Of a stretch of 9,822 nt of DNA, positions 1-5,565 are shown in pieces. A model generated the notes under the pieces. That model had not been told where the DNA came from, did not search any database, and saw nothing but the letters and a program-made list of their open reading frames with translations. Every line of letters starts with the position of its first letter. Position 1 is the first letter of the stretch. The stretch is from positions 1 through 9,822 of the forward strand of contig JAJRRJ010000081.1 in NCBI GenBank assembly GCA_024279575.1, read 5' to 3'. Origin of the DNA: Alphaproteobacteria bacterium (lineage in GTDB: Bacteria; Pseudomonadota; Alphaproteobacteria; Rhizobiales; Devosiaceae). A program made the position numbers and the translations under genes.

Positions 1-2445
1 CACAACAACAACGACCCCGGATCCCAACTGTGTTTTTGTCTGATCAATCAATCCCCGCAACTCTTTGGGCTGTAGCCCTTCAATTACACGTCCGGAAAAG
101 GCAACTCCAGCAACCGTTTCACTCTTTTGCTGGTCTCCCTCGCTGCCGCCAAGCGCCAGCTTTTGCCGAGCTTCGGACAATTGCCGCTCAAGGCCTTTGC
201 GTTCGTCAATCAAAGTCAACACACGCTCATATGTTTTAGCCGGGGTCGACTTCAAAAGCGCAGCAACCGATTTTAGATTTTCTTCCTGCGCCACCAGGTG
301 TTCACGCGCCCGCGCGCCGGTCAACGCTTCAATCCGGCGCACACCAGCGGCAACAGAACTCTCCTGCACCACCCGCACCAGACCAATATCACCCGTGCGG
401 CTGGCATGTGTCCCGCCGCACAATTCCATAGAATAACTACCGCTTGAATCATCGCCATTCAGCGTTCTGCCCATGCTCACCACACGTACTTCATCACCAT
501 ACTTTTCGCCAAAGAGCGCCATTGCGCCCGCCTCACGCGCCTCATCAACCCCCATGAGTTGCGTCTTAATCAATCCGTTCTGCAATATAATTTCATTAGC
601 CAAATGTTCAATTTGAAAAATTTGTTCCTCAGTTACGGGCTTGTTATGGGCAAAATCAAAGCGCAACCTCTCTGCATTTACCAGTGAGCCTTTTTGCACC
701 ACATGCTCCCCAAGTATTTTGCGTAACGCCGCATGCAACAAGTGAGTTGCCGAATGATTTGAACGAATAGCCATACGAGTGCGAGTATCAACAATCAGCT
801 GCACCGCCTCAGACAAACTTAAAGACCCGGAATGCACCATGACCTGATGAGCAACTATTCCACCTGCCCGCCGTTGGACATCAACTATTTCACCCTCACA
901 GTTATCAGCGCTAACGTAGCCCCGATCTCCTACCTGCCCGCCACTTTCCGCATAAAAAGGCGTTTGGTTACACACCAGATAACCTTCTTGGCCCGCGTCC
1001 AGCTTCTTCACCAGTTTTCCATCCCGAACCAACGCAACTACTTGAGCTTCCGCCGTTTCAGAATCATAGCCAAGGAACTCACTGGGATCATTTTTTTCAG
1101 CAACCTGAAACCAAATCGCATCATCAGCCGCAGAACCTGAGCCACTCCAGCTAGCACGGGCAATTGCCTTTTGCGCAGCCATGGCCGCTTCAAATCCCTC
1201 ATGGTCAACCAAAACTTCCCTGCTTCGCAAAGCATCTTCAGTCAAATCCAGAGGGAAACCGTAGGTATCATAAAGCTTAAATGCAGCTTCGCCGCTCAAA
1301 ACATCTCCAGCACCAAACCCATCGGTTTCATCTTTTAAAATCTGCAAACCACGACTAAGTGTTTTAAGAAACCGCTCTTCCTCAAGTCGCACAGTTTCAC
1401 AAATCATGCTCTGTCCATGCACTAACTCAGGGTAAGCTTGACCCATTTCCTGAACCAAAACCGGAACCATTTTGTAGATGGAAGGCGCACTTGCCCCAAG
1501 CAAAGTTGCATGACGCATGGCCCGGCGCATAATGCGTCGAAGAACATATCCGCGCCCCTCATTTGAGGGAAGGACGCCTTCAGCAATCAAAAAACTCATT
1601 GTGCGCAAATGATCGGCCATCACTCTTTGGGAGACAAGGTTATTTAGCTTCAATCCTGAACCGGTTACCTGAGCCGCACTTTCCACAAGTGTTGCAAACA
1701 AATCTGTCTCAAACACATTATTAGTGCCTTGCAAAAGCGCTGAAATTCTTTCAAGCCCCATCCCGGTATCAACACACGGACGCGGCAAAATCAAACGGGA
1801 CCCGTCAGTTTGCTGATCAAATTGAGTGAACACAAGGTTCCAGATTTCAATAAAGCGGTCTCCGTCTTCTTCCGGCGTCCCCGGAGGTCCGCCCCAGAAT
1901 TTATCCCCATAGTCAAAAAATATTTCTGTACTTGGCCCACACGGACCCGTGTCCCCCATGGACCAGAAATTATCATCGGTGGCGATACGAATTATACGAT
2001 CTTCACTTAAACCTGCAATTTTTTTCCAAAGCCTAAATGCATCGTCATCCTCGTGATAAACAGTTACAACTAGCCGTTCCTTGGCGATGCCAAAATCGTC
2101 CGTGATCAATTTCCACGCCATTTCAATGGCCTGTTCCTTAAAATAATCACCAAACGAAAAATTACCCAACATCTCAAAAAACGTAAGATGACGTGCGGTC
2201 TTCCCTACATTATCCAGATCATTATGCTTCCCGCCGGCACGGACACACTTTTGCGCGGACACTGCTCTGGTATAGGAGCGTTTCTCAACTCCGGTGAACA
2301 TATTCTTGAACTGTACCATTCCAGAATTGGTAAACATCAGCGTCGGGTCATTATTTGGAACCAGCGCTGCAGATGGCACGATTGTATGATCCCGATCAGA
2401 AAAATAATCTATAAATGTTCGGCGAATGTCGTTAACGCTGCTCAT
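1..2445 (-). CDS. alaS: Alanyl-tRNA synthetase, C-terminal end cut by the window edge
   Basis: Class II aminoacyl-tRNA synthetase that attaches alanine to tRNA-Ala in the cytoplasm and hydrolyses mischarged Ser- or Gly-tRNA-Ala. The frame is open for 815 codons from the ATG at 2445 to the window edge without a stop. Family members are usually about 870-890 residues, so roughly the last 60-80 are missing. Catalytic domain: MFTNSGMVQFK at about 37-47, the motif 2 region with FFEMLGNFSFGDYF at about 89-102, and motif 3 VDTGMGLERI at about 225-234. Editing domain: HSATH with His564 and His568, and CGGTH with Cys676 and His680, which are the expected zinc and editing residues. A helical stretch at about 715-767 leads into the C-Ala domain (LRGLIDQTK at 796-804). 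The start fits the family N-terminus (MSSVNDIRRTF), but the Shine-Dalgarno is weak (CGGA). The gene lies downstream of recA on the same strand, separated by two terminator-like hairpins. No frameshift is seen. Confidence 0.97.
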   Translation of the reverse strand, partial: MSSVNDIRRTFIDYFSDRDHTIVPSAALVPNNDPTLMFTNSGMVQFKNMFTGVEKRSYTRAVSAQKCVRAGGKHNDLDNVGKTARHLTFFEMLGNFSFGDYFKEQAIEMAWKLITDDFGIAKERLVVTVYHEDDDAFRLWKKIAGLSEDRIIRIATDDNFWSMGDTGPCGPSTEIFFDYGDKFWGGPPGTPEEDGDRFIEIWNLVFTQFDQQTDGSRLILPRPCVDTGMGLERISALLQGTNNVFETDLFATLVESAAQVTGSGLKLNNLVSQRVMADHLRTMSFLIAEGVLPSNEGRGYVLRRIMRRAMRHATLLGASAPSIYKMVPVLVQEMGQAYPELVHGQSMICETVRLEEERFLKTLSRGLQILKDETDGFGAGDVLSGEAAFKLYDTYGFPLDLTEDALRSREVLVDHEGFEAAMAAQKAIARASWSGSGSAADDAIWFQVAEKNDPSEFLGYDSETAEAQVVALVRDGKLVKKLDAGQEGYLVCNQTPFYAESGGQVGDRGYVSADNCEGEIVDVQRRAGGIVAHQVMVHSGSLSLSEAVQLIVDTRTRMAIRSNHSATHLLHAALRKILGEHVVQKGSLVNAERLRFDFAHNKPVTEEQIFQIEHLANEIILQNGLIKTQLMGVDEAREAGAMALFGEKYGDEVRVVSMGRTLNGDDSSGSYSMELCGGTHASRTGDIGLVRVVQESSVAAGVRRIEALTGARAREHLVAQEENLKSVAALLKSTPAKTYERVLTLIDERKGLERQLSEARQKLALGGSEGDQQKSETVAGVAFSGRVIEGLQPKELRGLIDQTKTQLGSGVVVVV

Positions 2446-2468
2446 AAATTTATCCGTTACAAAAATAT

Positions 2469-2496
2469 AAAAAAAATGGATGGGCAAAACCCATCC
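2469..2496 (-). terminator. Intrinsic terminator or attenuator just before alaS
   Basis: On the minus strand a perfect 7-bp stem, GGATGGG with CCCATCC, closes a 5-base loop. One A follows, then eight T in a row. This is a textbook Rho-independent terminator shape. The U tract ends at 2469 and the alaS ATG is at 2445, so there is little room for an alaS promoter after it. Either it is a second terminator for recA transcripts, or transcripts must read through it to express alaS, which would make it an attenuator. Confidence 0.7.
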
Positions 2497-2523
2497 CGTT
2501 TCCTGAACCTTGATCCTTTGTAT

Positions 2524-2546
2524 CTGGACCCGCGCCCGGCGTCCAG
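2524..2546 (-). repeat. GC-rich inverted repeat in the alaS leader
   Basis: CTGGAC and GTCCAG form a perfect 6-bp stem around an 11-base GC-rich centre that could extend the pairing through CC and GG. No U tract follows, so it is not a simple terminator. It could be leader structure or a degenerate copy of an interspersed palindromic repeat; one window cannot decide. Confidence 0.45.
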
Positions 2547-2660
2547 TATGCGCTTTGCCAATATGTCCACCCTTAGGCTATATTCCCGGGATACATTTAC
2601 TGAACAAGCACAACAAAAAAAACCTCCAACAATTCAAAATTCAAAATTCTCAACCCGGCT

Positions 2661-2688
2661 ATTGCACAAAAATCAACACAGATATCAA
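2661..2688 (-). promoter_or_regulatory. Candidate alaS promoter
   Basis: On the minus strand TTGATA (-35, 5 of 6 to consensus, 2683-2688) is followed after 16 bases by TGCAAT (-10, 4 of 6, 2661-2666). It lies directly after the recA terminator, where a promoter for alaS would be expected. The -10 match is weak, and a rival pair exists nearer the gene (TTGTTC, 17 bases, AATATA), so the exact start is uncertain. Confidence 0.3.
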
Positions 2689-2696
2689 CCAGGTAC

Positions 2697-2721
2697 AAAA
2701 AAGAGCGCCAAATGGCGCTCT
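2697..2721 (-). terminator. recA Rho-independent terminator
   Basis: On the minus strand a perfect 8-bp stem, AGAGCGCC with GGCGCTCT, closes a four-base loop and runs into a T6 tract. It begins about 35 bases after the recA stop codon and should end recA transcripts. Confidence 0.85.
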
Positions 2722-2756
2722 CCCAAAACCCTACGGACCTATCGAGAAAATAATAT

Positions 2757-3875
2757 CTAGTCAGTCTTATTCTTGGCCTCATTTTTGGCTTGCGCGGGTA
2801 AAACTTCTTTGGGTTTGGTAACAGTGCTTGAATCCACGATTGCCTCAGGGCCCTCAATAAGCCCGGCACTTTGGCGCACACCCAGTTCAATTTCATCCGC
2901 AATCTCCGGGTTCTCAAGTAAAAACTGACGCGAGTTTTCCCGCCCCTGCCCCAACCGTTGAGAATTATAGGAAAACCAGGAACCCGATTTTTCCACCATG
3001 CCGCACTTCACCCCAAGGTCAAGCAACTCTCCGGTTTTAGAAATCCCCTCCCCATACATAATATCAAATTCAACCTGCCGGAAAGGCGGTGCCAACTTGT
3101 TCTTGACCACCTTCACACGCGTCTGATTACCCACCGCATCATCCCGATCCTTGATCGTACCGATCCGACGAATATCAAGGCGCACGGAAGAATAAAATTT
3201 AAGAGCATTGCCCCCGGTTGTTGTTTCAGGAGAACCAAACATCACCCCGATTTTCATTCTGATCTGGTTGATGAACACTACCATGGTGCGTGATTTGGAA
3301 ATAGATCCCGTCAATTTGCGCATCGCCTGGCTCATTAAACGCGCTTGCAATCCGGGCAGGGAATCTCCCATTTCCCCTTCCAGTTCGGCCCGCGGCGTAA
3401 GCGCAGCAACAGAATCAATCACAAGAATGTCCACAGCACCCGAGCGCACAAGTGTGTCAGTAATTTCAAGTGCCTGCTCTCCAGAATCCGGTTGAGAAAC
3501 CAGCATCGCATCCACATCAACACCCAGCTTGGTTGCGTATTCAGGATCAAGCGCATGCTCAGCGTCTACAAAGGCACAAATACCACCAGCTTTTTGAGCT
3601 TCCGCAATAGCGTGCAAGGCAAGGGTTGTTTTGCCGGAGCTTTCAGGGCCAAAAATTTCAACAATCCGCCCCCGTGGCAACCCCCCTATTCCAAGCGCGA
3701 TATCAAGCCCCAGTGACCCTGTAGAAATGGCCTCCACTTTCTGGATAGAATTTTCCCCAAGGCGCATGATCGACCCCTTGCCGAAATTCCGCTCAATTTG
3801 CCCCAGCGCCGCTTCCAGCGCTTTACTCTTATCCATGGATCCACTTTCAACTACACGAAGCGATGATTTCGCCAT
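2757..3875 (-). CDS. recA: Recombinase RecA
   Basis: DNA-dependent ATPase that forms filaments on single-stranded DNA, drives homologous strand exchange and triggers LexA self-cleavage in the SOS response. The product is 372 residues, slightly longer than typical bacterial RecA (about 350-360). Motifs: Walker A GPESSGKTT at 76-84, Walker B VDILVIDS at 148-155, MAW-type FINQIRMKIG at 201-210, and the DNA-binding L2 loop around FGSPETTTGGNALKFY at 213-228. The first Met is chosen because AGGAG lies 7 bases upstream (3883-3887); Met14 is a possible but less likely start. The tail from about residue 351 carries five Lys against three acidic residues, unlike the strongly acidic tail of E. coli RecA. 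The gene has its own promoter with an SOS-box-like element and its own terminator, so it is probably monocistronic. Confidence 0.98.
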   Translation of the reverse strand: MAKSSLRVVESGSMDKSKALEAALGQIERNFGKGSIMRLGENSIQKVEAISTGSLGLDIALGIGGLPRGRIVEIFGPESSGKTTLALHAIAEAQKAGGICAFVDAEHALDPEYATKLGVDVDAMLVSQPDSGEQALEITDTLVRSGAVDILVIDSVAALTPRAELEGEMGDSLPGLQARLMSQAMRKLTGSISKSRTMVVFINQIRMKIGVMFGSPETTTGGNALKFYSSVRLDIRRIGTIKDRDDAVGNQTRVKVVKNKLAPPFRQVEFDIMYGEGISKTGELLDLGVKCGMVEKSGSWFSYNSQRLGQGRENSRQFLLENPEIADEIELGVRQSAGLIEGPEAIVDSSTVTKPKEVLPAQAKNEAKNKTD

Positions 3876-3882
3876 TATCTAT

Positions 3883-3887
3883 CTCCT
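3883..3887 (-). promoter_or_regulatory. recA ribosome binding site
   Basis: AGGAG on the minus strand lies 7 bases before the ATG at 3875. It supports the first Met as the recA start rather than Met14. Confidence 0.75.
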
Positions 3888-3957
3888 ATTTCAAAACCAC
3901 AATTTTTGCTAACTGCCAAATCATCCGGCGAGGTCTCAATTTCAATCACGCTATTTT

Positions 3958-3972
3958 GTTCTCGCTAAATTC
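3958..3972 (-). promoter_or_regulatory. Second, weaker SOS-box-like element at recA
   Basis: Plus-strand reading GTTC, seven bases, ATTC: one mismatch to the alphaproteobacterial LexA consensus GTTC-N7-GTTC. It lies 32 bases from the main box, and both sit inside a repeated 9-mer, TTTGTTCTC (3955-3963 and 3987-3995). Spacing of about three helical turns would put both on the same DNA face. It may be a second low-affinity LexA site or chance. Confidence 0.3.
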
Positions 3973-3987
3973 CTTTATGTGCTTAGT

Positions 3988-4016
3988 TTGTTCTCATTTT
4001 GTTTCTAAATTGTCAA
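3988..4016 (-). promoter_or_regulatory. recA promoter
   Basis: A perfect TTGACA (-35) lies at 4011-4016 on the minus strand. With a 17-base spacer the -10 falls at 3988-3993, which reads GAACAA, a poor match to TATAAT. The -35 is convincing; the -10 is not settled. The SOS-box-like element fills the spacer and -10, which is a good place for repression. Confidence 0.55.
3990..4004 (-). promoter_or_regulatory. SOS box (LexA site) at recA, one mismatch
   Basis: Plus-strand reading GTTC, seven bases, GTTT, against the alphaproteobacterial SOS consensus GTTC-N7-GTTC, so 7 of 8 key bases match. It lies between the consensus -35 and the expected -10 of recA, so LexA bound here would block RNA polymerase. 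The consensus is established for the class; the use of this site is inferred. Confidence 0.6.
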
Positions 4017-4181
4017 CAGGATTCAATAATTATTTTCTTTCCACTGCTCCACCCACTTATGTTCTTGCAAAAAATTTCAAGAAAGCGCGCGAATCAATAC
4101 CAAGTCCACACACAGGTGCTTTTGCAAACAGCATCAGACAAATAATTGCTGCTGCTTGCGTTGTTACTGCTGCCCTAAGCC

Positions 4182-4211
4182 TTAACAGCCAATTCAGTGA
4201 CGCAGTATAAT
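4182..4211 (+). promoter_or_regulatory. Promoter of the FMN riboswitch-ribN transcript
   Basis: TTAACA (4182-4187, 5 of 6 to consensus) and a perfect TATAAT (4206-4211) are separated by 18 bases. Transcription would start near 4218, about 70 bases before the aptamer. It points away from recA. Confidence 0.7.
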
Positions 4212-4288
4212 TCATCCCCGCCCCCATTGCCTAAGCAAAAAAAAACCAGTATGCACGATGGGCTGACTCCCGGCAGGGGGTTGGTAAA

Positions 4289-4428
4289 GTTCTCAGGGCG
4301 GGGCGAAATTCCCCACCGGCGGTAAGTGGCTTTCAAAGCCATAAAGCCCGCGAGCGCCACCCTTATGGTGGGTCAGCAGATCTGGTAAAATTCCAGAGCC
4401 GACGGTCATAGTCCGGATGAAAGAGAAC
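4289..4428 (+). ncRNA. FMN riboswitch (RFN element)
   Basis: FMN-sensing aptamer in the 5' leader of ribN. The conserved RFN blocks are all present in order: TTCTCAGGGCGGGG near 4290, CCCCACCGGCGGTAAG near 4311, AGCCCGCGAGCG near 4345, GATCTGGT near 4379, and CCGACGGTCATAGTCCGGAT from about 4399. The closing helix P1 is visible as GTTCTC (4289-4294) with GAGAAC (4423-4428). A variable stem (GTGGCTTT with AAAGCCAT) sits near 4326-4342. In this family FMN binding normally turns off riboflavin synthesis or uptake genes, here ribN. Confidence 0.97.
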
Positions 4429-4481
4429 GGGAAACAAGAGGGGTGCTTTGTGCGCGCGATTGCGCGTGCGCTGTCAGTCCG

Positions 4482-4539
4482 TTTCGATCCCGCTAAACCC
4501 TGAGGTGTGTTCGGGTTTTTGCGATTGAAAGGATCGAAA
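4482..4539 (+). promoter_or_regulatory. Riboswitch expression platform hiding the ribN start
   Basis: TTTCGATCC (4482-4490) is perfectly complementary to GGATCGAAA (4531-4539), which includes the GGA of the ribN Shine-Dalgarno AAAGGA (4528-4533). The helix can continue inwards with CGC (4491-4493) against GCG (4521-4523) and AAACCC (4495-4500) against GGGTTT (4513-4518). The inner stem is followed by T residues (4516-4520), so it might also act as a weak terminator. TTTCGATCC can alternatively pair with GGATGAAA (4415-4422) in the conserved aptamer core, with one bulged base. Inferred switch: with FMN the core is folded and the Shine-Dalgarno is sequestered; without FMN the core captures 4482-4490 and ribN is translated. 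Confidence 0.65.
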
Positions 4540-4541
4540 TT

Positions 4542-5507
4542 ATGAACCAAACAGCCTCTAAAGCAACCAGCAATTACGCTATGACTGCCACATTTTATAT
4601 GCTTGGCGCTCAAGCAGTATTTGCTGTTGTAAATTTCACTTATGACGTATTGACCAACCCATGGAATCCCATGCTTGAAGGTGAAAAGCTCACCTCCTCC
4701 TCCACGGTATTCTGGCAATATCTGATTGCCACAGTTTTTGTTCTGCCCCTGGTTTTTAAGATCGGGCTGGACAAACTCAAAACGCGCCACCCCATGTTAC
4801 ACGAGGTGCGCGCACTTTCTTCAGCGCTTGGTGCTCAGGTTTTTGTATTTGGTTTTGCCTCTGGAGTACCGGTGTGGCAGATGATTGGCCTGTTGCTTAC
4901 CGGTCCGTTTTTCGTACTTATCGGTTCGGTACTTTTCCTGGGAGAACGCCTTACCCCAACCCGAATTGCCATGTCGGTCCTCGCCTTTATCGGGGCTATT
5001 TTGATCGTTGGTGTTGGCACCGGCTCATTCACCGCAGCATCACTGTTGCCGGTTGCCGCCGCCATGCTTTGGAGCATAACAACCGTAATAAGCAAATATC
5101 TGTCACGTGAGGAATCAGCGGAAACACTGACGCTTTATCTGGTTCTTTTAATCGCCATCAATCACGCCATCATCGGCACAGCGCTTGTCCTTCTGGCACT
5201 GGTTCTGCCTGAGGGCACCCTGCCGGCAACATTAACTGGAGGGGTTGATTTCGGGTTCCCCAGCGGAAATGCGATGTGGTGGATTTTATTCCTGGCCTTT
5301 ATAACCGCGATTTCACAATATCTCTTGTGGAGCGCATATAAACTGGCAGATGCAGCCTACCTGCAACCGTTTGACGATCTCAAACTGCCGATAAACGTAC
5401 TTCTTGGCTGGATATTGCTCTCTCAGGTGCCAACGGCCTGGTTCTGGCCCGGAGCTACACTTATCGTGGGTGCCTCGCTTTATATGGCTTGGCGAGAAGC
5501 AAAATAG
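4542..5507 (+). CDS. ribN: RibN-type riboflavin transporter (EamA/DMT family)
   Basis: Integral inner-membrane protein of the drug/metabolite transporter superfamily, probably importing riboflavin. The 321 residues show about ten hydrophobic segments, near 16-36, 56-76, 92-108, 112-132, 139-158, 167-186, 196-222, 244-266, 284-294 and 301-316, matching the two EamA repeats. LFLGERLTPTR at 131-141 is a typical EamA repeat boundary, and a related boundary lies near QPFDDLKLPI at 275-284. The length is slightly above the usual 290-300. The start is set by AAAGGA 8 bases upstream (4528-4533). The substrate call rests on the FMN riboswitch in front, as described for RibN in Rhizobiales; the protein alone would only support an EamA transporter. 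It is a single-gene unit on the plus strand, convergent with cckA 35 bases away. Confidence 0.85.
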   Translation: MNQTASKATSNYAMTATFYMLGAQAVFAVVNFTYDVLTNPWNPMLEGEKLTSSSTVFWQYLIATVFVLPLVFKIGLDKLKTRHPMLHEVRALSSALGAQVFVFGFASGVPVWQMIGLLLTGPFFVLIGSVLFLGERLTPTRIAMSVLAFIGAILIVGVGTGSFTAASLLPVAAAMLWSITTVISKYLSREESAETLTLYLVLLIAINHAIIGTALVLLALVLPEGTLPATLTGGVDFGFPSGNAMWWILFLAFITAISQYLLWSAYKLADAAYLQPFDDLKLPINVLLGWILLSQVPTAWFWPGATLIVGASLYMAWREAK

Positions 5508-5521
5508 ATAAGCACTATTAA

Positions 5522-5565
5522 GGGTGGCGCATGGCTGTTCAGCTAGCTATCGCCGCCCTCTTTTT
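5522..5565 (+). terminator. ribN terminator overlapping the cckA 3' end
   Basis: GGGTGGCG (5522-5529) can pair with CGCCGCCC (5551-5558) as an 8-bp stem with one G-U pair, and a run of five T follows at 5561-5565. The 21-base loop can fold further around GCT and AGC. The hairpin covers the cckA stop at 5543-5545. Read on the minus strand the stem has a C-A mismatch and only TTAATAG follows, so it should work mainly for ribN. Confidence 0.5.

Larger units (their letters stand above)
2446..2756 (-). other. recA-alaS spacer: recA terminator, then alaS leader
   Basis: This 311-base spacer has no credible gene. Read on the minus strand it holds, in order: the recA intrinsic terminator (2697-2721), a weak promoter candidate (2661-2688), an AT-rich direct repeat (about 2632-2648), a short palindrome centred on CCCGGG (2581-2593), a GC-rich hairpin (2524-2546), and a second intrinsic-terminator-like hairpin with a U8 tract (2469-2496) that ends 24 bases before the alaS ATG. 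If the promoter candidate is right, alaS has a structured leader of about 200 bases. The motifs are seen in the sequence; the leader and its regulatory role are inferred. Confidence 0.6.
3876..4288. other. Divergent recA / ribN control region
   Basis: This stretch between the recA start and the FMN riboswitch contains no convincing gene. The recA side (3876-4016) holds the ribosome binding site, two SOS-box-like elements and a consensus -35. The ribN side (4182-4211) holds a strong sigma-70-like promoter, and 4212-4288 is the leader before the aptamer. Between about 4020 and 4180 I see no hairpin, repeat or operator that I can name. Confidence 0.6.

Noticed and set aside
65..436. Plus-strand open frames within alaS (65-436 and 832-1140)
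   Set aside because: They are antisense shadows of alaS, whose own frame is intact with all family motifs.
2573..2596. Minus-strand mini-ORF (MYPGNIA) as a possible alaS leader peptide
   Set aside because: It has no alanine run and no Shine-Dalgarno, and its position does not suit a classic attenuator.
2188..2760. Plus-strand 190-residue open frame across the alaS 5' end
   Set aside because: It is antisense to alaS and the recA-alaS spacer, crosses both terminators, and has low-complexity, non-protein-like composition.
3863..4210. Plus-strand 115-residue open frame upstream of the riboswitch
   Set aside because: It begins inside recA, runs through the recA promoter and SOS box, ends within the ribN -10 element, has no ribosome binding site and resembles no family I know.
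4449..4472. GC-rich hairpin just after the aptamer as a riboswitch terminator
   Set aside because: The stem (about 8 pairs with two wobbles around GATT) is stable but has no T run after it; more likely a spacer helix.
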